From NCBI GenBank assembly GCA_018402455.1, contig JAGYIG010000036.1:1-33747 (forward strand): a DNA stretch of 33,747 bases, written 5' to 3'. The DNA comes from Opitutaceae bacterium. GTDB lineage: Bacteria > Verrucomicrobiota > Verrucomicrobiia > Opitutales > Opitutaceae. This document shows, in pieces, positions 7,740 to 15,845 of the stretch (positions are counted from its first letter, which is position 1; each line of letters starts with the position of its first letter). The notes under the pieces are model-generated. The model did no database searches. It had not been told where the DNA came from and worked only from the letters and a program-made list of their open reading frames with translations. The position numbers and the translations under genes are program-made.

Positions 7740-8402
7740 ATGCCCACCACCACCCTGCCCATTCGAGACTGGGGACGCACCGTTTATCCGACGGCCACCG
7801 CGCGCCAACAGACGCAAGTGCAGGCGCGGATCGACGGCCGGATTGGGGATGAATTGATCTTCACCGAGCACGAGCCGGTCTACACCGTGGGCCTGCGGGC
7901 CGGGGCGGCGGCCCACCTGCTGTGGGACCCGGTTGAACTGCGCACGCAAGGAATTTCAGTGGCGGAAACGAACCGCGGCGGCGACATCACTTATCACGGT
8001 CCCGGCCAAATTGTGGGCTACCCCATCGTGGACCTTTCCCCCGTCAAGGACCTCCATGCCTACCTGCGTTTTCTGGAGGAAGTCATGATTCAAACGGTGG
8101 GCGGTTTCGGCCTGGTGGCGAGTCGACGCGACGGCCTCACCGGTATCTGGGTCGAGACCCGCAAGATCGCGGCCATCGGCGTGGCGGTGCGGCGTTGGGT
8201 GGCCTATCACGGCTTCGCCCTCAACGTGGATCCTAACCTCGACCACTTCGCCGGCATCGTGCCCTGCGGCATCGCATCGGCCGAAGGATCCGTGACGTCG
8301 CTGGCCCGGGAGCTGGCATCACCGCCCTCGGTCGACGAAGTGAAGGTGGCGCTGGCCAGGGAATTCCAGGCGTGGTGGCCCAGTTTTTTAACCCCCGCAT
8401 AG
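7740..8402 (+). CDS. lipB: Octanoyl-[acyl-carrier-protein]:protein octanoyltransferase
   Basis: The product has 220 residues. LipB moves octanoate from acyl-carrier protein to a lysine of lipoate-dependent proteins (pyruvate and 2-oxoglutarate dehydrogenases, glycine cleavage H protein). The family signature R-G-G-D-I-T-Y-H-G-P-G-Q is at 79-90, K-I-A-A-I-G-V at 142-148 with the catalytic Lys142, H-G-F-A-L-N-V at 157-163, and P-C-G-I at 175-178 with the catalytic Cys176. Length is typical. lipA follows on the same strand after a gap of about 100 bases that contains a palindromic repeat. Confidence 0.95.
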   Translation: MPTTTLPIRDWGRTVYPTATARQQTQVQARIDGRIGDELIFTEHEPVYTVGLRAGAAAHLLWDPVELRTQGISVAETNRGGDITYHGPGQIVGYPIVDLSPVKDLHAYLRFLEEVMIQTVGGFGLVASRRDGLTGIWVETRKIAAIGVAVRRWVAYHGFALNVDPNLDHFAGIVPCGIASAEGSVTSLARELASPPSVDEVKVALAREFQAWWPSFLTPA

Positions 8403-8490
8403 CCACGAATATGCATGAATAATTCGCGGATTGAAGCCCCCGGCGACGACTGCTCCCTTGTTATTCGAGGCCATTCGTATCCATTCTGGC
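8402..8490. repeat. Palindromic repeat between lipB and lipA
   Basis: The left arm at 8402-8430 (GCCACGAATATGCATGAAT...) and the right arm at 8461-8490, read backwards (GCCAGAATGGATACGAAT...), form an imperfect inverted pair of GAAT words around a 30-base GC-rich centre. The words resemble those of the lysS-lolC repeat. The element starts at the lipB stop and ends 15 bases before the lipA ATG, so it fills the junction almost completely. Confidence 0.55.
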
Positions 8491-8505
8491 TTGGACACGT
8501 TTTTT

Positions 8506-9408
8506 ATGGATCTGACTGACACCTCCCGCAAACCGGCTTGGCTCCGCGCCAAGTTGCCTTCCGGTCCCGGCTACCAAGCCGTCCGCAAATTGGTGGATGA
8601 CCACCAACTCCATACCGTTTGCCAGAGCGCCCAGTGTCCCAATCTGGGGGAATGTTGGTCACGGGGCACCGCCACGGTGATGATTCTGGGCAATATCTGC
8701 ACCCGCTCGTGTAATTTTTGTGCGATCCAAACCGGTCGACCCACCGAATACGACATCGCCGAACCCGCTCGCGTAGCCGATGCCGTGGCGAAGATGAACC
8801 TCAAGCACTGCGTCATCACCTCGGTCGCCCGCGACGAGCTGGCCGATGGCGGTGCCAGCGTCTGGGCCGCCACCATCCGTGCCGTGCGCCACCGCAATCC
8901 GGACACCGCCATCGAAGTGCTGGTCCCCGATTTCAAAGGTCGCCTCGATCAAGTTGATACCGTGCTCGACGCGGAGCCCGATATCTACAACCACAACGTC
9001 GAGACGGTGGAACGACTCCAGAAACCCGTGCGGGTGCAGGCGCGTTACGACCGCTCCCGATCCGTGCTGCGGCATGCGAAGTCCCGCGGGTTCACCACCA
9101 AGACGGGCATTATGCTGGGTCTCGGCGAGACCAAGGCGGAGATCGAGCAGACCCTGCGTGATTTGGTCGAAGATCAGATCGATATTCTCACGCTGGGCCA
9201 ATACCTCCAACCGACGGCGCGCCACTGGAAGATCGACCGCTGGGTGCACCCCGACGAGTTCGAGCACTGGAAAGAGTGGGGGCTGCGGCTGGGCTTTGGC
9301 GTGATTGAAAGCGGCGCCATGGTCCGCTCCTCCTACCACGCCGATGAGCAGTCGGAAAAATACACCGGCGTCGAGCACCTCAACACCGCCAATGCGCTCG
9401 CCGGTTAG
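8506..9408 (+). CDS. lipA: Lipoyl synthase (radical SAM)
   Basis: The product has 300 residues. It inserts two sulfur atoms into protein-bound octanoate to make the lipoyl cofactor. Two iron-sulfur sites are visible: C39-x4-C44-x5-C50 for the auxiliary cluster and C65-x3-C69-x2-C72 for the radical SAM cluster. The C-terminal R-S-S-Y that provides the auxiliary-cluster serine is also present. The ATG at 8506 is chosen because an in-frame upstream TTG at 8431 would translate the palindromic repeat and give an unrelated 25-residue extension. With lipB it forms a complete de novo lipoylation pair. Confidence 0.96.
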   Translation: MDLTDTSRKPAWLRAKLPSGPGYQAVRKLVDDHQLHTVCQSAQCPNLGECWSRGTATVMILGNICTRSCNFCAIQTGRPTEYDIAEPARVADAVAKMNLKHCVITSVARDELADGGASVWAATIRAVRHRNPDTAIEVLVPDFKGRLDQVDTVLDAEPDIYNHNVETVERLQKPVRVQARYDRSRSVLRHAKSRGFTTKTGIMLGLGETKAEIEQTLRDLVEDQIDILTLGQYLQPTARHWKIDRWVHPDEFEHWKEWGLRLGFGVIESGAMVRSSYHADEQSEKYTGVEHLNTANALAG

Positions 9409-9624
9409 CTTGTCGCGGGTTGGCGACCGTTGAACAACCCCGGAATTACGACCCGGCGAAAGCCAAGCGACCAGCGGGTCGCAGGGTAGCTCATCGAACC
9501 TGCGTTCCGCTGTCGCCGGACGGAATCATGGTATCTTGCGACCATTAACGGTAAGCGATCCCCCTGCCGGCAGCCCCCCTTCGCTCTCGTCTCAGGCGCC
9601 CCCGCGAATCAGCCTTTAAGCCTC

Positions 9625-10728
9625 ATGAAGTTCAACCGGTTGCTCCTCGTTTTCGCCCTGCTCCTGCCCGCCTCCGTTTTCGCCACGGCCCAAAATGACT
9701 TTGATTTGAAACGAGGCGTAAACCTCAGCCATTGGCTTTCTCAGCGCGGCGAGCGGCCCCGCGAGCAGATGTATCACTATGTCACCGAGTTCGACATCAT
9801 CATGCTCAAGGATGCCGGCTTCGACCATGTGCGCATACCCATCGATGAGGTCGAATTTTGGGACGATTACGGGGCCCCGCGAGAGGACGCTTGGATGACC
9901 TTGGAGAAGGCCTTGACCTGGGCCCGTCGAGCCGATCTGCGGGTCGTCGTCGATCTGCACGTCATCCGCTCCCATTACTTCAACGCGGCCCACAGCGGTC
10001 AGGAGAACCGACTCTTTGAGGACCCGGCCGAGCAGCAGAAGTTTGTCAATTTGTGGCAGGAGATTTCCGATCGGATCGGCCATCATTCAGTCGACTGGGT
10101 GGCCTACGAATTCATGAACGAAGCGGTGGGCGACGACCCCGAGGACTGGAATCGACTCATCCGGCAAGTCTATACCTCCGCCCGCGCCAAGGAGCCACAG
10201 CGCACATTCGTGATCGGCTCGTTCCAGTGGCAATCGATCAGCATGTTGGAGAAACTGTGGGTGCCGGAGGATGATCCCAACGTGATCATCAGCTTTCACA
10301 CCTATGCCCCATTCGTGGTTACGCACTACCGGACCTCATGGACGGCTTTGGAGGACTACACGGGGCCGATCAACTATCCGGGATTGCCCTACCCGACGGA
10401 CACCGATTTTTCGAAATATCCTGGTGAGCTGGGAGAGATGATGCGCGGAAACCAGAAGCCCTTCGATCTGTTTGCGGCGCTCGAGGAGCTCAAACCCGCC
10501 GTGGAGTTCGCGCGCCAAACGGGGCTCAGAATCTACTGTGGCGAGTGGGGCTGCTACCTGGCCGTTCCGCGTGACATGCGGCTCGCCTATTACCGCGATT
10601 GGGTCAACGCCTTCGAAGCCCTCGATATCCCATGGACGATTTGGGACTACAAGGGCGGCTTCCGGATCGTGAACGATAATACCGCGGAGATCGATCACGA
10701 GCTGATCGACATCCTGCTGGATCGATAA
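9625..10728 (+). CDS. Secreted glycoside hydrolase family 5 (cellulase-like) enzyme
   Basis: This 367-residue protein has an N-terminal signal peptide (hydrophobic to about residue 20, V-F-A/T-A-Q). The GH5 TIM barrel follows. The early R-G-V-N-L-S-H-W is at 30-37, D-L-H at 110-112, and the acid/base Glu166 is in Y-E-F-M-N-E. His225 and Tyr227 lie in F-H-T-Y, and the nucleophile Glu307 lies in C-G-E-W-G. The likely substrate is a beta-1,4-glucan or mannan, but subfamily cannot be assigned. It acts outside the cytoplasm and suits a polysaccharide-degrading lifestyle. A gap of about 215 bases after lipA separates it from the lipoate genes, and a secreted phosphatase gene follows on the same strand. 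Confidence 0.88.
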   Translation: MKFNRLLLVFALLLPASVFATAQNDFDLKRGVNLSHWLSQRGERPREQMYHYVTEFDIIMLKDAGFDHVRIPIDEVEFWDDYGAPREDAWMTLEKALTWARRADLRVVVDLHVIRSHYFNAAHSGQENRLFEDPAEQQKFVNLWQEISDRIGHHSVDWVAYEFMNEAVGDDPEDWNRLIRQVYTSARAKEPQRTFVIGSFQWQSISMLEKLWVPEDDPNVIISFHTYAPFVVTHYRTSWTALEDYTGPINYPGLPYPTDTDFSKYPGELGEMMRGNQKPFDLFAALEELKPAVEFARQTGLRIYCGEWGCYLAVPRDMRLAYYRDWVNAFEALDIPWTIWDYKGGFRIVNDNTAEIDHELIDILLDR

Positions 10729-10814
10729 GAGCCGGGCCCGCCCCCACGCAATCTCCGCCAACTTGTAACGCTCCCGTCTTGGCATCTTGGCGCGAACCTT
10801 GCAGCGTGCGAGCC

Positions 10815-12191
10815 ATGCTTCCGTCTCGTCGCCACTGCCTCCTCTTCGCCGCCCTCCTGCCGGTCCTCGCTTGGGCGGGTGAAATTGTCTCCGGGCCGAT
10901 GCTCGGCTACCGCGCCCACCGGGAAGTCTTCCTGTGGCTCGAAACCCGGGAGGCCCAGACGGTGGAGCTCGAGTATTGGCTGAGCGATTCGCCCGGAACG
11001 GTGGAACGGATCACGCACGAGAATGTGCCGCCGCACCCGGCCAAGGGCCAGATCCACCACTTCGTGCCCGGCCTGCTCAAGATGGGTGCCACCTATGAAT
11101 ATCGCATCCTCATCGACGGCGAAGTCGCCACGCTCGTTGCTCCCGCCACGTTTCAAACGCAGGACCTTTGGGAATGGCGCAAACCACCGCCCGATTTCTC
11201 CTTCCTGATGGGATCCTGCGCCTACATCAATGACCCGGAATACGACCGACCGGGACCGGGTTACGGCAAGACCTACCGCACCTATGAACTCATGGGTGAA
11301 AGCGATGCCGATTTTATGATCTGGACCGGCGATAACTGGTATTGGCGTGAACCCGATTACAGCTCGGTCAGTGGCATGTGGTATCGGCCCTCTCATGATC
11401 GGGCGATTCCCGAGATGCAAAAACTGCTCGGCACCATGCACCACTACGCCACTTGGGACGATCACGACTACGGTCCCAACGACTCCAACTGGTCCTTTGA
11501 ATACAAGGAGCTGGCCCTGGATATTTTCAAAGCCTACTGGGGCAATCACACCTACGGCGAAGCCGCCAACCCGGGAGTCTACAGCAAATTTTTCTGGGGC
11601 GATGCCGCCTTCTTCCTGATGGACAATCACTACTACCGGGACGCCGCCGGATTGGATCAGGATAAGCACCCGGAGAAAACCCAGTGGGGGCGCCACCAAC
11701 TCGAATGGCTCAAACAATCTCTGCTGCAGGCCAAGGAACTGCGCCATTTTCGTTTCCTCTTCATCGCCTCGGGCAACCAGATGTTGCAAACGCTTCCGCG
11801 CGGCGAACCCCATGAACTCTACCGCCGCGAACGCGAGGAACTGCTGCAGTTCATCGTCGACAATGAAATCACCGGGGTGGTGTTCCTCACGGGTGATGTC
11901 CATCACAGCGCCATGTATCGCCGCCAAATCGGCGACGCCGGCCAATGGGTCTACGAGATCACGTCCTCGCCGCTGAGCAGTGGCTCGTGGGATGCCGCCA
12001 ACAGCGACAAGGCCGACGATCCCCACGTCATCGCCGGCACCCTGGTGGGCACGCAGAACTTTGTGAAAGTCGCCTTCAGTGGCGTCGGCGCCGCACGCGA
12101 GCTGACCGTGACCTGCATCGACCACGAAGGGCAGACCCGGTTCACCCAAACCATTCCCGCCCGGGCTTTGGAGCCCGCGGCGGCCGAATGA
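10815..12191 (+). CDS. Secreted PhoD-like phosphatase (metallophosphoesterase)
   Basis: The product has 458 residues. It starts with a signal peptide ending A-W-A near residue 21. A short N-terminal beta domain is followed by the PhoD-type metallophosphoesterase domain. Metal-binding motifs are seen as W-T-G-D-N-W-Y-W, then A-T-W-D-D-H-D-Y-G-P-N-D, and late L-T-G-D-V-H-H-S. PhoD enzymes hydrolyse phosphomonoesters or diesters outside the cytoplasm using calcium and iron; the true substrate here is unknown. The ATG at 10815 is chosen because it begins the signal peptide directly, whereas an upstream TTG at 10779 would add 12 unlikely residues. It follows the GH5 gene by about 86 bases. Confidence 0.87.
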   Translation: MLPSRRHCLLFAALLPVLAWAGEIVSGPMLGYRAHREVFLWLETREAQTVELEYWLSDSPGTVERITHENVPPHPAKGQIHHFVPGLLKMGATYEYRILIDGEVATLVAPATFQTQDLWEWRKPPPDFSFLMGSCAYINDPEYDRPGPGYGKTYRTYELMGESDADFMIWTGDNWYWREPDYSSVSGMWYRPSHDRAIPEMQKLLGTMHHYATWDDHDYGPNDSNWSFEYKELALDIFKAYWGNHTYGEAANPGVYSKFFWGDAAFFLMDNHYYRDAAGLDQDKHPEKTQWGRHQLEWLKQSLLQAKELRHFRFLFIASGNQMLQTLPRGEPHELYRREREELLQFIVDNEITGVVFLTGDVHHSAMYRRQIGDAGQWVYEITSSPLSSGSWDAANSDKADDPHVIAGTLVGTQNFVKVAFSGVGAARELTVTCIDHEGQTRFTQTIPARALEPAAAE

Positions 12192-12240
12192 CCCGGGGCG
12201 CACGCTTGCGTCGAATCCTCGTCCCGGCGTAGTTCTGGTC

Positions 12241-13089
12241 ATGCCAAAACCTGTGACATCCGCCGCCGCATCCGCCACGCACTCCGGAGTGCCGGTGGCC
12301 AAACCTTCGGCCAAAGGGCTCAAAACCCGGGCTCAGATTGTGGCCAACTGGCTGCCGCGCTACACCGGGGTGCCGATCGAGGACCTGGGCGACCACATCC
12401 TGCTGACCAATTTTCAGCACTACGTGAAGGTCTTCGCGCAGCGCCACCGCGTGCCGGTGCGGGGCAAGGACAAACCCATGCCCAACGCCACCGCCGGCCG
12501 CATCACCATCATCAATTTCGGCATGGGCAGCGCCACCGCGGCAACCGTCATGGACCTGTTGACCGCCCTCAAACCCAAGGCCGTGCTCTTTTTAGGCAAA
12601 TGCGGCGGGCTGAAGCACCGCGCGGCGATTGGTGACCTCATTCTCCCCATCGCCGCGATCCGCGGAGAGGGCACGAGCAATGACTATTTTCCACCCGAGG
12701 TGCCGGCCCTGCCGTCCTTCGCCCTGCAGAAAGCAATCTCCACCTCCGTGCGCGACTTTGGCCGCGACTACTGGACCGGCACGGTCTACACCACCAACCG
12801 CCGGGTCTGGGAACACGACGCCAAGTTCAAAAAATACCTCCGCAAGCTGCGCCCCATCGCCATCGACATGGAGACGGCGACCATCTTCATGACCGGATTT
12901 TTCAACGAGATCGCCAGCGGGGCGCTCCTGCTCGTCAGCGACCAACCCATGATTCCTGAGGGCGTCAAAACCGCCGCCAGCGATGAGCAGGTCGACCAGA
13001 AATTTGTGAAGGATCACATCCGGATCGGCATCGACTCGCTCAATCAACTGATCAATCGAGGCCAAACGATCAAACACCTGAAATTCTGA
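12241..13089 (+). CDS. amn: AMP nucleosidase, short form
   Basis: This 282-residue member of the nucleoside phosphorylase fold family is predicted to cleave AMP to adenine and ribose 5-phosphate. Visible motifs are F-G-M-G-S-A-T-A-A-T at 93-102, L-F-L-G-K-C-G-G-L at 116-124, the substrate-binding I-D-M-E-T-A-T at 208-214, and S-D-Q-P-M-I-P-E-G-V-K at 233-243. It lacks the extra N-terminal domain of the roughly 480-residue E. coli enzyme and resembles the short form found in Bacteroidota. The first 25 residues are low-complexity and the true start may be later. A small membrane-protein gene follows after 10 bases. Confidence 0.87.
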   Translation: MPKPVTSAAASATHSGVPVAKPSAKGLKTRAQIVANWLPRYTGVPIEDLGDHILLTNFQHYVKVFAQRHRVPVRGKDKPMPNATAGRITIINFGMGSATAATVMDLLTALKPKAVLFLGKCGGLKHRAAIGDLILPIAAIRGEGTSNDYFPPEVPALPSFALQKAISTSVRDFGRDYWTGTVYTTNRRVWEHDAKFKKYLRKLRPIAIDMETATIFMTGFFNEIASGALLLVSDQPMIPEGVKTAASDEQVDQKFVKDHIRIGIDSLNQLINRGQTIKHLKF

Positions 13090-13099
13090 GCCGACGACC

Positions 13100-13444
13100 A
13101 TGCGGCGGATCAAAACATTCTGGCGCGAGTTCCGTGAGGCCTCTCCCGGGGAGCGTTTTCGCAACCGCTATCGCAGCCGGGCCAAAAAACGGGCACGGGG
13201 CGAAAAGTTGCTGGGGCGACCGCTGATTTTGGGACTGGCCGGCCTGTCCGTTCTCATTGCCCTGCCCTTGATGGTCATGCCAGGACCCGCGGTGGTGTTC
13301 TGGGGGCTGGCGGGTTTTCTCCTCGCGGGAGAATCCGCCTGGGTGGCGCGCAGCCTCGATTGGCTGGAACTTAAAGTGCTGGAGCGGTGGCGGGATTGGC
13401 GACGCCGTCGCGCTCGGCGGGCTCCCGCCGAACTCAAAGAGTAA
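13100..13444 (+). CDS. Small PGPGW-type membrane protein
   Basis: This 114-residue protein has two hydrophobic segments at about 41-60 and 63-84, separated by M-P-G-P-A, which fits the PGPGW family of putative transmembrane proteins. The N-terminus (about 15 basic residues in the first 40) and the C-terminus (R-R-R-R-A-R-R) are very basic, suggesting both ends face the cytoplasm. Function is unknown for the family. The gene begins 10 bases after the AMP nucleosidase gene and is probably co-transcribed with it. After it comes a gap of nearly 490 bases with only a toxin remnant. Confidence 0.65.
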   Translation: MRRIKTFWREFREASPGERFRNRYRSRAKKRARGEKLLGRPLILGLAGLSVLIALPLMVMPGPAVVFWGLAGFLLAGESAWVARSLDWLELKVLERWRDWRRRRARRAPAELKE

Positions 13445-13930
13445 CGTCGAACGGCGGACCGCGGAAAAATCGCGGGGCGGGGAGACTGAAAGCCACCGAG
13501 GCTTGGGGCTGCGACCCTTGGTCGTGCCCGCGCCAAGAAGGTAGGCTTCGGTTGCTCGAAATCATCGAGGCAGAAACGGCCATCATGGCGACCCTGCAGC
13601 CCCTCTTCCTTGACTCTCCACCTCCAGCGCACCGCTGAAAAAGAAATTTCTTCCTCCGTTATCCGTAAGCCAAAGATCCAGAGCGACCGATGTGCTCGTA
13701 GCAGTTGATTTTTATCGGCTCTCGCGCGGGCTACCCGAGACTTTTTAACGTCAGCCAGATTTCGAGTCGCAATCACGTCGACCGCATATTCGAGTGCGAC
13801 TGCCTCAATAATGGCATCTTCGAAATCCTTCATCCTACTATCCAACGCGACAGCGATCTCCTGTTTTTGCATCTCACCCGAGCTCGGCCCCCGCTACCCC
13901 AGCGCCGTTTAAACCAGCCAAAGTAACCTC
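13445..13930. other. Non-coding stretch with repeat-like sequence and a PIN-domain remnant
   Basis: No intact gene is visible. Bases 13690-13872 on the minus strand hold the PIN-toxin remnant listed separately. Bases 13450-13690 look like dispersed-repeat sequence: the minus strand can be read through as protein-like text without domain character. An AT-rich word cluster near 13650-13682 resembles the other intergenic repeats in this window. No promoter or terminator could be supported. Confidence 0.4.
13690..13872 (-). pseudogene. Remnant of a VapC-like PIN-domain toxin
   Basis: About 60 codons from an ATG at 13872 match the C-terminal half of PIN ribonucleases. The sequence K-D-F-E-D-A-I-I-E-A-V-A-L-E is followed by D-V-I-A-T-R-N-L-A-D-V-K-K-S, the usual region carrying the later catalytic aspartates. 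The N-terminal half with the first catalytic Asp is missing, and the frame runs on into repeat-like sequence without a proper end. No antitoxin gene is adjacent. It is best seen as the remains of a toxin-antitoxin locus. The fragment could still be translated, but it lacks part of the active site. Confidence 0.6.
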
Positions 13931-14839
13931 ATGCTATTCCGCCTTTCACTCATCTGGATCATTGGCCCGGCCTGTGCCTTTGCCGCTCCGCAGGTCCACA
14001 CCCTCGACGTCGGCAAGAACCCGGAGAGCGTCACCCGCGGTTGGAACGGCGACCTCTTTGTCACGATCATGGGTGAGCGAGGCGACCACCCCGACGCCGA
14101 CACCGACGGCGCGATTCATCGCGTCGATGCCGCCGGCCATGTGTCACTTTTCCATCGCAGCGATCTGCAGGAGCCCAAGGGCATTGTTTTCACCGGTGAG
14201 GCTTTGGTCACCGCCGACAAAACCCACGTCTGGCGTATCGACCTGAACGGCAAACGCAGCCTGCTGGCCGGTCCCGAGCAGTTCCCTGCCCCACCGGTTT
14301 ACCTGAACGACGTGGCCCTCGACCCCGCCCAGCGCGGGGTCTACGTGACGGATATGAACAACGCGGGCCAACTGTTCGGCCCCAACGGATTTCGCGAAAT
14401 TGACGATCCGGTGGTGCTTGATCAGGAACCGCGGGGTCGGGTCTATCACATCGCCTGGGACGGCACCGTCACCCTCGCCATAGGCGACTCGCCCCTGATG
14501 TTTCATCCCAACGGCACCTGGGTGGAGCCCGACGGCCGCATTCTGGTTGCATCGTTTTTTCTCGGACACGTGGTGGCGGGCTACCCGGGCGGGGAAATCA
14601 AGGTCATCGCCACCGGACACCGCTCGGCCGACGGCGTGGAAACCGACGCGGCCGGCAACCTTTACGTGACCGAGGTGTTCACCGGCAAGATTTGGCAATA
14701 CCCGCCAAACGGCCGCGTCCCCCTCCTCCTCCACCAGGCCCAATCCGCCGCGGACCATTATCTCGATCGCGAACGCAATCTGCTGATCGTACCGGACAGC
14801 AAGGCCGGGCAGTTGGTGTTCATTCAGCTGGACGAGTAG
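13931..14839 (+). CDS. Secreted SMP-30/gluconolactonase-like beta-propeller protein
   Basis: This 302-residue protein has a signal peptide (hydrophobic 2-17, A-F-A-A). The rest reads as a six-bladed propeller of the SMP-30/gluconolactonase/LRE type, with repeated blade motifs such as N-P-E-S-V-T, P-K-G-I-V-F, Y-L-N-D-V-A-L-D, and D-G-V-E-T-D-A-A-G-N-L-Y-V. The family includes lactonases and sugar-acid hydrolases, but also many proteins without a known activity. It is expected to act in the periplasm or outside the cell. It converges on the copper-related operon and has a terminator hairpin 43 bases after its stop. Confidence 0.8.
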   Translation: MLFRLSLIWIIGPACAFAAPQVHTLDVGKNPESVTRGWNGDLFVTIMGERGDHPDADTDGAIHRVDAAGHVSLFHRSDLQEPKGIVFTGEALVTADKTHVWRIDLNGKRSLLAGPEQFPAPPVYLNDVALDPAQRGVYVTDMNNAGQLFGPNGFREIDDPVVLDQEPRGRVYHIAWDGTVTLAIGDSPLMFHPNGTWVEPDGRILVASFFLGHVVAGYPGGEIKVIATGHRSADGVETDAAGNLYVTEVFTGKIWQYPPNGRVPLLLHQAQSAADHYLDRERNLLIVPDSKAGQLVFIQLDE

Positions 14840-14881
14840 CCGACTGAGGCAACGGCAAGCGGGAGCGGCGGCCGGGGCGAC

Positions 14882-14908
14882 GGTAGCGGCGAAACCGCCC
14901 TACCTTTT
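14882..14908 (+). terminator. Intrinsic terminator of the SMP-30-like gene
   Basis: The hairpin GGTAG-(C)-GGCG, loop AAAC, CGCC-CTACC (14882-14904) is followed by TTTT. It lies between two convergent genes, 43 bases after one stop and directly next to the stop of the minus-strand gene. The T run is short and the stem has a one-base bulge, so efficiency may be moderate. Confidence 0.55.
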
Positions 14909-14909
14909 G

Positions 14910-15845
14910 CTAGGGTTCCACTTCGAACCAGAAGGGAACGAATATTTCCGTCCCACCCAGCACCATTTGCGCCCAGATCACGAACAGGCCGGGGTCCGGA
15001 ATCGTGATGTTGAAGTGCAGCTCGGGAGCTAGGGCGTCCGGCAATTTGGCCAAATCCGTTTCCTGAGGATGCAGGTGAGCAAACCCGGAGCGATTTTCGT
15101 CAAAGGCCACGAGATGGGCGAAGGCGCCCATGGTCTCCCCCAGTTGCACAGGTTCGCCGTTTTCGTGTCGGATTAACAAGGTGAGATCGGTTGAGTTGCG
15201 GGCCCGGATCTGGCCGTCGTCCATCCGCAGTTCAAATCGATAGGGACCCTCCGCCTGATGAAGACCGGGTTGATGGAAAAGCGACTCGGGGGTTCCGGGG
15301 ACTTCGATGTCCACACTGGCATAGAGGCCGCGGGCCGTGGCCGCCGGGGTGAAGTCCGCGAACACCCGATACGTGCCGGCATACTTGGGCGCAAAATTCA
15401 CGTGCCATTCGCCCGGTACTTCACCCGCCGTGGGATGGATGTGTTGGTAGTCGGTCAGGGAGGGATCCACGACCATGAGGTGCAGCTTGCGGGTGTGCGC
15501 CACCAACAGGTCCACCGGACCAATGGATTTTCCGGTGGAAGTCGCCAACCGGAAGGTAAACTCCGTCATCTCGCCGCGGTTGACCTGACCGGGCGAGACC
15601 TCGAACGCAACCGGGGATCGGGCGGTGGTGACCGGCAGAAACTGTGGAGCGGCGGGATCACAAAACTCGAGCACGTTGTCCCCGGCCAAACGAAAATCGC
15701 CGTGACTCAGATCGGTCCCGGTAGGCATCCAGCGAAAGAGCCCAAAGACGACGATGGTCCCGAGGGTGATCAGCCAAGCTTGGCGGCGTTGGATGGGCGT
15801 CAGGGGAGCGGTGGCGGGCGGGGAGGTTGAAGCGGATGAGCTCAT
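14910..15845 (-). CDS. Membrane-anchored tandem HxHP protein coupled to SCO1
   Basis: This 311-residue protein has one transmembrane segment near residues 22-38 and a long periplasmic part. I do not recognise a named family with certainty. The periplasmic part appears to be a duplication. Repeat 1 (about 80-183) contains L-H-L-M-V-V and H135-I-H137-P; repeat 2 (about 203-310) contains A-H-L-V-A-F and H257-L-H259-P. Each block is followed by beta-rich sequence ending in an F/V-D-x-E-V-type strand, like an immunoglobulin or cupredoxin-like domain. The paired histidines suggest metal binding, probably copper. The start codon overlaps the SCO1 stop (ATGA, 15842-15845), so the two proteins are made together. 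A role in copper delivery to cytochrome oxidase is an inference from this context. Confidence 0.75.
   Translation of the reverse strand: MSSSASTSPPATAPLTPIQRRQAWLITLGTIVVFGLFRWMPTGTDLSHGDFRLAGDNVLEFCDPAAPQFLPVTTARSPVAFEVSPGQVNRGEMTEFTFRLATSTGKSIGPVDLLVAHTRKLHLMVVDPSLTDYQHIHPTAGEVPGEWHVNFAPKYAGTYRVFADFTPAATARGLYASVDIEVPGTPESLFHQPGLHQAEGPYRFELRMDDGQIRARNSTDLTLLIRHENGEPVQLGETMGAFAHLVAFDENRSGFAHLHPQETDLAKLPDALAPELHFNITIPDPGLFVIWAQMVLGGTEIFVPFWFEVEP

Noticed and set aside
10815..12323. Long minus-strand open frame opposite the PhoD-like gene
   Set aside because: It mirrors the metallophosphoesterase codons and shows no family motif, whereas the plus strand has complete metal-site motifs and a signal peptide.
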